DNA from: Posidonia oceanica
Lineage: Eukaryota > Streptophyta > Magnoliopsida > Alismatales > Posidoniaceae
DNA: 64,000 nucleotides
Direction of reading: 5' to 3'
Assembly (NCBI GenBank): GCA_037176725.1
Contig: JAZBRS010000037.1
Coordinates: forward strand, 10,558,001-10,622,000
Of this stretch, positions 1 through 8,657 are shown one piece after another. Every line of letters begins with the position of its first letter. The first letter of the stretch is position 1. The translations under genes and the position numbers were made by a program. The notes beneath the pieces were generated by a model that was not told where the DNA came from, ran no database searches, and was given only the letters and a program-made list of their open reading frames with translations.

Positions 1-604
1 ACCAGTGCAATTTGGAGAAGGTCGGCGCATGCTTGATAGGAATACTGTCTCAACGCCGGGCCAAGTCTTGCAGAGCGGGAAGATAGGAGGAAAAGGAAGG
101 ATTTGTGCTATGCATGCATGCATGGTTTATGCTTGGTACGTGCAGATACGTGCAAGGTTTATGATAGACGCTATAGATGTATGCATGATTTTGCTTATAT
201 GCTGTGGCCCTCAGCATAAGGAGTGCTTGGTGCCTACTGCAGAGGAAGAGAGGGGTCCCTGACTCATTGGACTCTACTCAAGCTCTTAACTTGCTGGTGG
301 CGCTCAAGAAGGGGTTATTTGTAGTACGGAGGTGGTGGGTGGTGAGGACAGGCTCCAGACCAAGCTCCCAAGGACCTACACCTACTCTTTTGCATCGTTT
401 TGGCTCCCTCATAGGCATGTAGGTTTCCCCTATCCCTATCTTGGAGGCAGCGGGCACCTGGATGGAGCTACGGAGTTGCTTGCTAGGTCTTGCTGGGTTT
501 AAAGGCTTCACAGGGTATGTGGATTCCCCAGGCGCAAATTTCTGCTCATCCCTAAGACAGGTAAGGGATGGGATTACGCTGCTTGCTTTTTTCCTTGGGA
601 GTTG

Positions 605-699
605 CTTCTTATTTTTGCTCCTTCTCTTTTTTCTTACTTTTCTTTTTTTTTTTGCTTTGCTTTTCTCTTTTCTTCTTTCTTCTCTTTTTTGCAAGCTTC
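605..699 (-). other. A/G-rich tract in the pol-to-3'ORF spacer of element C
   Basis: On the plus strand this is nearly pure pyrimidine with long T runs, so the element's sense strand is purine-rich. An equivalent tract sits at the same place in B (24519-24650) and A (42892-43014). Its role is unknown; an internal plus-strand priming site is one possibility. Confidence 0.5.
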
Positions 700-1279
700 C
701 GCTATCCAAGGCTTAGAGGTAATGGGTGCCGGGGTCATGAAGTAGATCTGGGGCTCCCAGGTGCTACGTGATGGGTCACCTCCGAAGCAGTTCGGAGGGA
801 CAGGGTTATGCTACACGCCTCTATCTCTAGAACCTGCTTCTATCTTCGCCTTCTATTACTTTTCCTTTTATGCCCATGCTCAGACATATTCTTTTATGCT
901 CACATTTGCTCACACCCTAGCATTTTATCTCCCTCGGGAGGTGCAAGTCCTAAGGAGTTTGATTGTTTCACCTGTTCTCATTTGAAAGGTGGCTCCCTCA
1001 CTAGCTAAGACGCCTAAGTAGTGTCAGGTGAGGCAGGGTAGACTCCTTCCAAAGCAGGCAACACGTCCGATTTCATCATCGGGCCCAGATGCAATGCATG
1101 ATTTTTGCAGGAATTTTTTATTTTTGCTGGAGGTATGCAGGAAGAGATAGAGAATGCAAGGCTATATACAGAGAATGCGGGAATGCAAGCGACGAGATTG
1201 GAATGCAGGGAGAATGTACAATGAAGGGAGAATGCAAAGGGCGGGATGGAAGAGGATGCTCTGCACGGCTGGGGCCAGG

Positions 1280-1328
1280 CTACTGATAGTACTTCTTGAG
1301 ATAGCATGCATTGACCGGCTCTGACTGC
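1280..1328 (-). pseudogene. pol C-terminal tail of element C, split by element A
   Basis: On the minus strand this encodes the last residues of the C integrase, ending CYLKKYYQ and a TAG stop at 1280-1282. The matching end in B is CYLKRYYQ (stop at 25171-25173). The reading frame is interrupted by insertion of A; the preceding codons continue at 53768 on the far side of A. Removing A and one TSD copy joins the two parts in frame, which confirms the nesting. Confidence 0.85.
1324..1328. repeat. Target site duplication of element A, left copy (ACTGC)
   Basis: ACTGC immediately precedes the 5' LTR of A and is repeated at 53763-53767 immediately after its 3' LTR. Five base pairs is the usual TSD length for gypsy integrases. 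Confidence 0.92.
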
Positions 1329-2039
1329 TGTTGACACCCCATCTTGACAGGCTTGGACCATTTGGGACCCTCTGGTGATTACTGGACTCAAACCCAAACC
1401 AAACCAAACCCTGACCCTCTTCTTTACCCTTCAAAACCAAGCCAACTTGACCTAAGCCTTTACCCCTCTTCCCAAGCTCAAAACCTGACCAAAATCCATA
1501 AGAAAACCCACCAACACCCACTTATCAAACCTACCCAAGAACTTAGAAACTCTCAAACCTAAACCATTCCCAAAAACCCTAGAAAACCTAGGTAAAACTA
1601 CCCTTTTTCTACACCATGAAACCCCTCCAAAACCTTCTTAGAACCAAACCAAAACTTCAGACCCAGCTCTTCAAATCCTAGACTACCGACTCCCCAAGTT
1701 TCATCCCATTCCAAGACCTCTAAGCCTTCCATTTGCCCTAATTATCCTTTTCTCTCTCTGGGATTATCATTTTCTCTCTCCTCTCTCTCTCTCCTGATTA
1801 TCGTCTCTCTTTTCATCATCTTCTTGCTCCTTTTCTTGCCTGGCTGTGGGCCCCCTTTGTGCTTCTATCCTTCCTCTATCTTATTCCTATTTTTACTTTA
1901 TTTTTAGCACTTTTCCTGATTTTCAAAAAATTGTTTTCCTCCAACTCATCTCTTTCCCTTTTATTCTCCCTTTTTCCCTTTTCTTCTTCCTTCTCTTTTC
2001 CCTTTTCTTTCTTTTACTAAAATCCATAAAAAACCCTAA

Positions 2040-2800
2040 AAATCTGTAAAACTCTAAAACATAAAAGAAACAAACCAGAACTCTAAGAAAAATAATTAAA
2101 AAACGTTAAACAAGCAATTAAAAACTTAAACCTAACTAAATCAAGCTAAAAAGAAAATCAAGTATGCAAACTAAAAAATGCAAAACAAACCAAAAGAAAA
2201 TACTGAAAAGTCAAGGAAAAAACTAAAATAAAATCAAAACCCAGCAAAAGTGAAAACCCTATCAAAATAATTAAAAAACAAACTCTAAAAAAGAAGTAAA
2301 ACAATTAAAACACTAGGATAAACAATTAATGAAAGAAAAAGGCTTAACTTAACAAACATAAGGAAAACAATTTAAGAACCTAATTAAAAAGAAAATAAGA
2401 AACACATTAAAAAGACTTAAAAAACACTTAATCAGACAAGAGAAACCTAATTAAAAAAAAAAACATCAAGAAAACTTAACAAATAAAAAAACCAAAAACC
2501 TAATTCAAAAGACTTAAGAAAGAAAAACATAAAAGACTAAAACCAAAAAAGCCCAAAACCCACTCTAATTAACCTAAAAATAAATCTTAAAAATCCTAAT
2601 TAACATCCTAAAATGCTTAACAAGAAAAATACAATTAAAAGAACAATTTAAAAAAGACTTAACAAACATTTAATCAAGTGGAAAACAAATTAAGAACAAA
2701 ACAAAACCCTAAAACCCTAATCAAGCCCAAAACACACTAATTAACCTAAAAACAGTCATTAAAAAAATCTAATTAAAATCCTAACTCACAACACAACCTT
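2040..2800 (+). other. A-rich strand-asymmetric block of the LTR
   Basis: The sense strand is dominated by A with short C/T interruptions for about 760 bp, including telobox-like AAACCCTA copies (for example 2703-2721). The same block is T-rich on the plus strand in the minus-oriented B (about 17990-18720) and D (about 59390-60190) LTRs, so the asymmetry follows element sense. No coding potential is seen. Confidence 0.6.
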
Positions 2801-4498
2801 TCTAGTATTTTTACTTATTTTTAATTTATTTTTTCCTATTTTATTTCTCTTCTTTTCCCTCTCTTTCTTTCTTCCTTCTCATTTTTATTTCCTTGCTGGG
2901 CCCATCAGCCCGTTTCCCTCCTTCTCCTTTATTTTTCTTTTCTTTTTTTTCTTCGGCCCGCAGCCCGGCCTTCTCCTCCTTCTTCCTTTAGCCTTCTGCA
3001 TTTCCTCCGTTTTTTCTCCCGCGAGCAGCAGCTACAGCCCTCCCTCCATCGTTTGAAATTCGACCTTCCATCCTGTCACCTACAGCAGCTCGCCGCTTCT
3101 CCTCTATCTCAGCACCATTCCCGGGAGGCATTGAATGCCGGTCGTCTCGCCGACATCCATCCCTTCTGCTGCAGTGTTGCCGGTGGAGTTTGAAATCTAG
3201 AAGCGCGCCAGCAGCCAGCCTCCTCCTGATAAAAGCCAGCCCTTCAATCCTCCTTCATCGCCTTTTTACCACTCGAGAGAGAGAGCTGAGAAATCTAGAG
3301 AATTCCCAAGCACATCTCTTTCTTCTCCCTCTGATTTTCAGCAACACTTCCCTTTCTTTTTCTCCCTGAAACCAAGCCCGTTCCAACATCCAACTCTCTT
3401 CCGTTTCATCCCCCAAATTCACCCAACACACCAGCATTCCTCCTCCATCATTTCCCAGCCTTTCCTTCCCTGTAAACACTCCAGTTCACCCGAACTTCCA
3501 TCACTGAAACCAACTGCAACCCAGCACCTCCTCTCCTGAAAATTGCCTTCACCACAGACCTCCAATCCTTCCCAAATCTTCCCAAGATACTCGCTTGAAC
3601 TCCACCTCCCCAAGGCACCCGACCTTCAGCCCAGCAACCCACCACCGCACCTACACGCCACCACAAACACCTGAGCCACCTTCAGACCAGAAAACCAACC
3701 ATCTCCCAAATCCACTCCACGCTCTCCAGAACTGCAACCCAACCATCCAGATCCACTCCCCGGACCTCCAGCAACCTCCCGGAGGGTCCCATCCAACCAG
3801 ACGAGCAGCAGACACTCCCCTCGGCCTCCGGTCACTTTTCTGAACCCACAAATCGCTGAATCCTCACCCGAGCTGTGGAGCTTCAGTCCAACCGATCGAG
3901 AAGCACCAGAAGCGCTCCCTGAAGCAGTTCCAACCTTCGCGAGCGACCGACGATCACCGCAGCGATCGGACGACCTCCGCCGACGACTGCTGAAGCTGCT
4001 GAGGTCGGGAGGACAATTCAGACGCGGAGCCAGGTAATTCTCTGCTCTTTTAGTCTTCTTTTCTTCCCGTGCTGCTTTTCCGCCTCTTAGAAGTAGGATT
4101 CCAGCCCTCCTGCTCCGTTGCCGCTCGCCGGTCCGATCGTCTTCTCCGGCGACGTTCTCCGGACGTCATGTCGCTCCGGCCAGCGGAACGCGACCCCGGC
4201 GATCCCCTCAGCTCCGCACGGACGTCAGGAGGCTCCTCCGGTCTTCGGAATGCAGCTCCACTGCGTCGAATGGCCGGACCAAGTCCCTGAGCCTCTGCAG
4301 AGCTCCGATGAGTGCTTCGGCGCGTTCCAGGCCGCGTCGCCCCCCGCCGACCGTCGCCCTGCCTCCGTCAGCTCCAGGACCACTGCCTCCGCTGATCAGC
4401 GCCCCCACAACCTCCCTGTGCCAGCGGTCGCGAGCTCTGGTAGCTCACTGCTACAGTGCTCGTCTTCGCCGGCCATTACTGTAGATTTATTTTCTCAG

Positions 4499-4506
4499 TT
4501 ATATAG
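4499..4506 (+). promoter_or_regulatory. Possible TATA box in the LTR (TTATATAG)
   Basis: TTATATAG lies just downstream of the GC-rich block and upstream of the periodic TTGCAT block. B and D have a TATAG core in the same local context (minus strand, near 16247-16252 and 57695-57710). Placement is suggestive only; no transcription start can be read from the sequence. Confidence 0.25.
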
Positions 4507-4599
4507 TTTTTTGTGTGAATATTGCATGTTTAGCTTAAGTTTCTTTATTTTTGTGCTTCTGGTCCTTATGCCATTTAATTTGCTTTGTTTTTAATTTAA

Positions 4600-5450
4600 A
4601 ACCATGCTAAATTGCTTTAAGTATCTGTGCTTTTCAGTATTTTCAATTCAGTCCTTTTACTGTGCTTTCTAGTTATAAAATTTTATGCTTCAGCCCTCCT
4701 GTTTTCAATTATTGCACATAGGTCCTGCAGTAGATTATTTAATTTAAATGCATGAACTTTGCCTTATTAAATTGCATTCTGGGTCCCTCTTGCTTTCTAT
4801 TTTTGCATTCTAGTCCTCTGCACTGTAGAACTTAGGTTTTATTTTTAGTTTTTGCTTGTTGCATTGCACATTTGTCCCTCTGTTTTTTCATTTTTGCATA
4901 TAGGTCCTTTTTAAATGCACAGTAGTCTTCTGCATGCATATTTAGCTTATTGCATTGCATTTTCAACCCTGCATATTGTGAAAATTGCATGTCAGTCCAC
5001 AGTCAGTGTTTCCAGTGCATATTTTGCATACTAAATTGCATTTTTGACCCTGCATGATTTGAAAATTACACATAGGCCCCTTGCATCCTTATAAAAATCA
5101 TTTAAATGCATGTTTTGACTCTGAAATTGCATTTTAGCCCCCCATGTTTGCAAAATTGCATGTAGGTCCCCCACTTGCATTCCCAGACTCCATAAGACCC
5201 TGTTTTTCTGGAAAAATTGCATTTTAGACCCCAAAGTTTTCAAAATTGCATTCTGACTTGCAACATGTTTTCAAAACCTCCCCTAATGCATACCCACTTT
5301 TAAAAATTGCATTTCAATCCCAATCCTTTGCAAAACTGCATGCAACCCCCCCTGTTTTTCAAAACCCCTGCCTGAAAGCCCCATGTTTTTCCAAACTTTT
5401 GCATTAAAACCCCCACCTTTTTAATAGCATTTGAACCCCAGTTTTTCTAA
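4600..5450 (+). repeat. Degenerate periodic TTGCAT/GGTCC motif block in the LTR
   Basis: Roughly every 30-60 bp the motif TTGCAT(A/T) recurs together with a GGTCC/GACCC-like motif and short poly-T runs. The same texture occurs in B (about 15300-16100, minus) and D (about 56700-57620, minus), so it is an old shared feature of the family. There is no ORF. Confidence 0.5.
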
Positions 5451-6179
5451 AAATCCCCTTGTGTCTTTTCTTACTTCCTGCATGCATTTGCATTCATATA
5501 GTCTTGCATTTAGCATCTTTTGCACACACCAAAGCCCCTTAGCTCCCTTTCACTTGGGAGGACCTTTTTGCACACCCTTAGGGCCTCCTGAACACTTAGT
5601 TCTGTTCTTCTCCCCTGTTCTGGCCCCTCTGCCTTGAAGCTGCGACATCTTCCAATCCGGCCGTTGGATCTTCTCAAACAAGCTGCCCAGGCGACCGCAG
5701 CAAAGCGCTCTTCAGCATGGACCAAGCAGATCTCAGATCAGGCTCCAAGATTTCCAGGTATGTCCTCCTGAACCCTTGCATTGCATTCATTTGCATAGCA
5801 TTTGCATTATTTGCCCTATTTTCGCTTTCTGTCTCTTTGAGCACGTAGAATAGGACCTCCCCTTTCTGTCTATCAACTCCAATCCTTGTTTCGCGTACTC
5901 TTGGGTGTTTTGTGTTGTGTTTTCCCTGGATTCACCACTTAATGCGACTTTCTTCCCCCCTTTTCCATGATCAGATCGCATCGCGAGCTTTGGGCAGCAT
6001 GCGAGATAGATCGTGGAGCGGTTTAGTGGGAAACGGTCACAAAGAAGTGGCAATCCCTCCGTTTGCTCACTCTCCCCTTTGTAGGTCTTCACACCTACTT
6101 TGTGTGGCCCCGAACGGCGTCTGTTCTCACACACGCGCTGTTTCACCCCTCCTTTTGCTCCTTCTAATCTTTTCCTTGC

Positions 6180-6420
6180 ATTTTGCATTCGCACAGCTTT
6201 TCCGAGGTTTTGTTTCACTGCTTTTGGTATCGTTTCGCGCGTTCGCTTTCGTTTTGGCACTGTTTTGCGTGCCTGCTTTGCTTTTGTGCCGTTTTGGGCG
6301 CTCGCCTCTTCTTTTGCACCGTTTTGCGTGCCGCCTTGCTTTTCGCCCATTTTTACGTGCCGCTCTTGTTTCTTGCCTCGTTTTGCGTGTTTTACGCTGT
6401 TTTCCCTTGCATGTCGATCG
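6180..6420 (+). repeat. Short degenerate tandem repeat, TTTTGCGTGC core, in the LTR
   Basis: GCACCGTTTTGCGTGCC-like units of about 20-35 bp recur. The 3' LTR copy (about 52840-53110) carries about 65 bp more of this repeat, which accounts for the length difference between the two LTRs. Equivalent repeats occur in B (14210-14530 and 35930-36250) and D (55750-55990). Confidence 0.65.
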
Positions 6421-6660
6421 CATTGCATGGTTTTGCCGTTGTTTTGCTTTTTCGCTTGCATTTGCATATAGGGCTGTGATGCTTACTGCCTGGAGTTCTC
6501 ACGAGCTGGGTTTCGCCCGGTTCGGAACACAGACAGCGCAGCTGAGCACTTAGACAACACGTTTACTTCCTTGCTCTGCATCTCTCCACTTAGAGCACAC
6601 CTTGAGCATTCATTTAGGCGTTCATAGGCACATAGGCATTCAAATCTACATTTCCCTGCG

Positions 6661-6803
6661 TATGCGAGCGTAAGACTAGAAAGACCGATTCTTGGGCATG
6701 TCGGGGGTGCCTAACACCTTCCCCGCGCGTAACAGGAGTCCTTGCCCTGTCTTTTGGCCCGCAATGACCATATCGCCCTTATCCTAGGCTAGAGTCATCT
6801 CAT
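6661..6803 (+). other. Conserved U5-like block near the LTR 3' end
   Basis: This block, with GGTGCCTAACACC (a GGTG/CACC hairpin), CGTAACAGGAGTCCTTG and CATTTGCATGC-like flanks, is among the best conserved parts of the LTR. It is found in both A LTRs, both B LTRs (around 13800-13945 and 35520-35665, minus) and D (around 55340-55485, minus). Its position close to the LTR end is consistent with U5. Function unknown. Confidence 0.5.
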
Positions 6804-6922
6804 TTGCATGCATTTGCATTTGTTTTCCCTTGCATTGCTTTGCTTTGCATTTTTTGCTTGGTTTTGCGTGTTTAATCCACGCATTTCCCCCGATTTTCCT
6901 CGTCTTCCGTTAATAGACTTGG

Positions 6923-6933
6923 TGGCGACTCTG
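6923..6933 (+). other. PBS-like sequence inside the LTR
   Basis: TGGCGACTCTG matches 10 of the first 11 bases of the true PBS (TGGCGACTCCG) and lies 123 bp upstream of it, within the LTR. It is kept in B (13679-13689 and 35396-35406, minus) and D (55216-55226, minus); the A 3' LTR copy (53641-53651) has one C-to-T change. Confidence 0.6.
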
Positions 6934-7044
6934 ATTTGTGTTATCTTCCTCTTTTCTCCTCGATTTTAAGTGTTTTTGAGTTGAGCCTCTTCCTCGGATC
7001 AATCGCCGCTAATAGTAAGCCTGATTCCGATTGGGATTACTACA

Positions 7045-7486
7045 GTGGCGACTCCGCTGGGGATGCCAGACTCCGGCTTTCGCCTTTGCTTTCGCTCGCT
7101 TGCTTTGCATCTTTGTTTGCCTTTGTGCCTTTGTCTGCCTTGTCTGTTTGCTTGTCTGCCTGTGTTGGCTCCCAGCGAGTCGCACAGTGGCGACTCCGCT
7201 GGGGAGGCCAGACTCCGGCTTTTGCCTTTGCTTTCGTTCGCTTGCTTTGCATCTTTGTTTGCCTTTGTGCCTTTGTCTGCCTTGTCTGTTTGCTTGTCTG
7301 CCTGTGTCGGCTCCCAGCGAGTCGCACAGTGGCGACTCTGCTGGGGACGCCAGACTCCGGCTTTCGTTCTCGACTTTTTCGCTCGCCTGTTTTGCAACTT
7401 TGTCTGCCTTGTGTGCCTTCTTCGCCTGTTTTGCTCGCTTTTCTGTGCAAACTCCTAGCGAGTCGCCTCGTGGCTACTCTGCTTGG
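7045..7486 (+). repeat. 142-bp tandem repeat carrying the PBS three times
   Basis: The first ~142 bp after the LTR are tandemly repeated. PBS copies start at 7046, 7188 and 7330 (spacing 142 and 142), the third with one C-to-T change. A diverged fourth (TGGCTACTCTGCTTGGG) starts at 7471. Units share CCAGACTCCGGCTTT and CTCCCAGCGAGTCGCACAG. In B only one intact PBS unit is present, followed about 143 bp further on by the same kind of degenerate relic (near 35120-35137, minus). Confidence 0.9.
7046..7063 (+). other. Primer binding site of element A (tRNA-Arg type), copy 1
   Basis: TGGCGACTCCGCTGGGGA starts one base after the LTR end. Its complement, TCCCCAGCGGAGTCGCCA, matches my recollection of the 3' end (T-arm, acceptor stem, CCA) of plant tRNA-Arg(ACG). 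A tRNA-Arg primer is the known choice of Ogre elements. Two further copies follow at 7188-7205 and 7330-7347. Confidence 0.85.
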
Positions 7487-8657
7487 GTTTCGCACCTCTT
7501 TCGCCTCGATTTGCGATCCTTTTGCTTGGCTCCGCTTCTGTTGCTTGTTTATTTACTTATTGTCTTGCTTATGCTCCTACTTCCTTTACAGCTTACTTGT
7601 CTTTATTTTCTGTGGCTTACTTGCTCATTACCGCCTTATTTCTTGCACATTGCATGTCTACATACTTGTTTGGCAACGATGCATGCTTTTTGAATGATGA
7701 ATGCTTTTTTTTACACCTTTGCTATGTCACTACACACGCACATACCTTGCATACATGCCTTTTGACTTGATGAATGTTTTTCTTCACCGTCATGCCCACA
7801 AACACTCGCACATGCCATGCACTTGCCTTTTGTTGTGTTGTATGTTGTTTGCCTGCCATGATTGATTGATTTTCATCCCTTTTCGCACATGCCATGCCTA
7901 GGATAGTAGAAACTTGTTTGCTATCCCCATGATTAACTAAAAACAGCAAGTAAAAAGAACTTCTAGGAGCAACTAGAGACTACAAACAATCCTTCACTCC
8001 CTTTGGTTAATAAAATGCGCAAGATAAAAGACTTTAATCATTTGCATAAGCATCATATAGGGCATGCATTCTTCTCATCTGAGTCCACCTACTAGTCTGC
8101 GAAGGACGGTCCCGGCTTCTTGTTCCACGGCTTTGGGCGTGGCACGAGTCAGTCGGTCTGTCCCCCCCTCGTCCGGGGGTCGTGCTGGTGTTAGTAGAGG
8201 GTACCACCCACGCTTTGGCGGGGTAGAGGCCACCAACGCACCACCCTGTCATTTCCTGAGCTTTGGGCCGGGAGTTAGACAGGGAACCTACTTTTCTGAC
8301 CTGAGTCGGTGACCTGTACACCCAGGGATACCCGAAGTAGATTACCTTACTAGGACACACTAGTTAGGTGAGGGGGGCATACTAGAAAGCATGCATATCA
8401 TTCATGCCATTTAACTAACTCATTTGTATTCATCTTTTAGTTTCTAACCCCTAATTTCCTTCTGTTGTGTCAGCGTGATCAGTAAGCGAGTTTCCTTTTG
8501 CCAGAGCTCGAGTACCGACCCTCGTTGACACCCCTTTTGCGACTTCATTCGCGACCATTCCCCCTCTGAGCTATCCGCATTTGCGATGATAGCTCCTCGT
8601 AGGAATCACCGCTTGAATACCCATCGCAGTCCTGTTCTCACGCGCTCTAGGTCAGCA
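7487..8657 (+). other. Untranslated leader of element A
   Basis: About 1.2 kb between the PBS repeats and gag. It is similar to the B leader (33949-35120, minus), including a conserved segment near 8080-8350 with CGGGGGTCGTG and GGGTACCACCCACGC-like stretches. No sense ORF is conserved between A and B, so unlike classical Ogre there is no evident ORF1 ahead of gag. Packaging and dimerisation signals would be expected here but cannot be assigned. Confidence 0.6.

Larger units (their letters stand above)
1..1328 (-). mobile_element. Element C, region downstream of pol (fragment)
   Basis: This is the part of the oldest element that lies 3' of its pol gene, read on the minus strand. It aligns by eye with the pol-to-3'ORF spacer of element B (about 23950-25200): both carry the same pol stop context, the T-rich tract on the plus strand, and stretches such as GTGCCTACTGCAGAGGAAG. 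It ends exactly where element A begins and resumes at 53768 after A. C's own 3' ORF and 3' LTR would lie left of the window. No coding capacity of its own is seen apart from the last pol codons. Confidence 0.8.
1329..7044 (+). repeat. 5' LTR of element A (5,716 bp)
   Basis: Starts TGTTGACACC and ends TTACTACA, directly followed by the PBS. It is nearly identical to 47982-53762, which is about 65 bp longer, mainly through expansion of a short repeat near 52920-53040. Internal zones: CT-rich tracts (about 1740-2030); a strongly A-rich, T-poor block (2040-2800); a GC-rich block (about 2990-4490); a TATA-like site; a block of periodic TTGCAT motifs (4600-5450); TTTTGCGTGC repeats (6180-6420); and a conserved U5-like block near 6661-6803. 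The short ORFs inside are not credible genes. Confidence 0.93.

Noticed and set aside
1..262. 85-codon ORF at the left edge
   Set aside because: Runs antisense to element C in its non-coding spacer; no counterpart in the aligned region of B.
2700..2725. Telomere or interstitial telomeric repeat
   Set aside because: Only two imperfect CCCTAAA units within an A-rich LTR block; far too short for a telomeric array.
4118..4594. 158-codon ORF in the A LTR (duplicate at 50773-51249)
   Set aside because: The two copies are the same LTR sequence, not independent evidence. B and D have no equivalent frame; GC-rich composition explains the open frame.
5787..6553. Overlapping long ORFs on both strands in the LTR (also 14090-14647, 35807-36364, 52441-53271, 55606-56420)
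   Set aside because: They arise from the short TTTTGCGTGC-type repeat, giving Arg/Lys- or Phe/Ala/Cys-rich artefacts open in several frames at once.
6936..7697. 253-codon ORF across the PBS repeats
   Set aside because: Begins inside the LTR and reads through tandem repeats in several frames; absent from B, which has one repeat unit.
8034..8360. Opposite-strand ORFs in the A leader
   Set aside because: The conserved leader segment in B does not keep these frames; conservation is at nucleotide level only.
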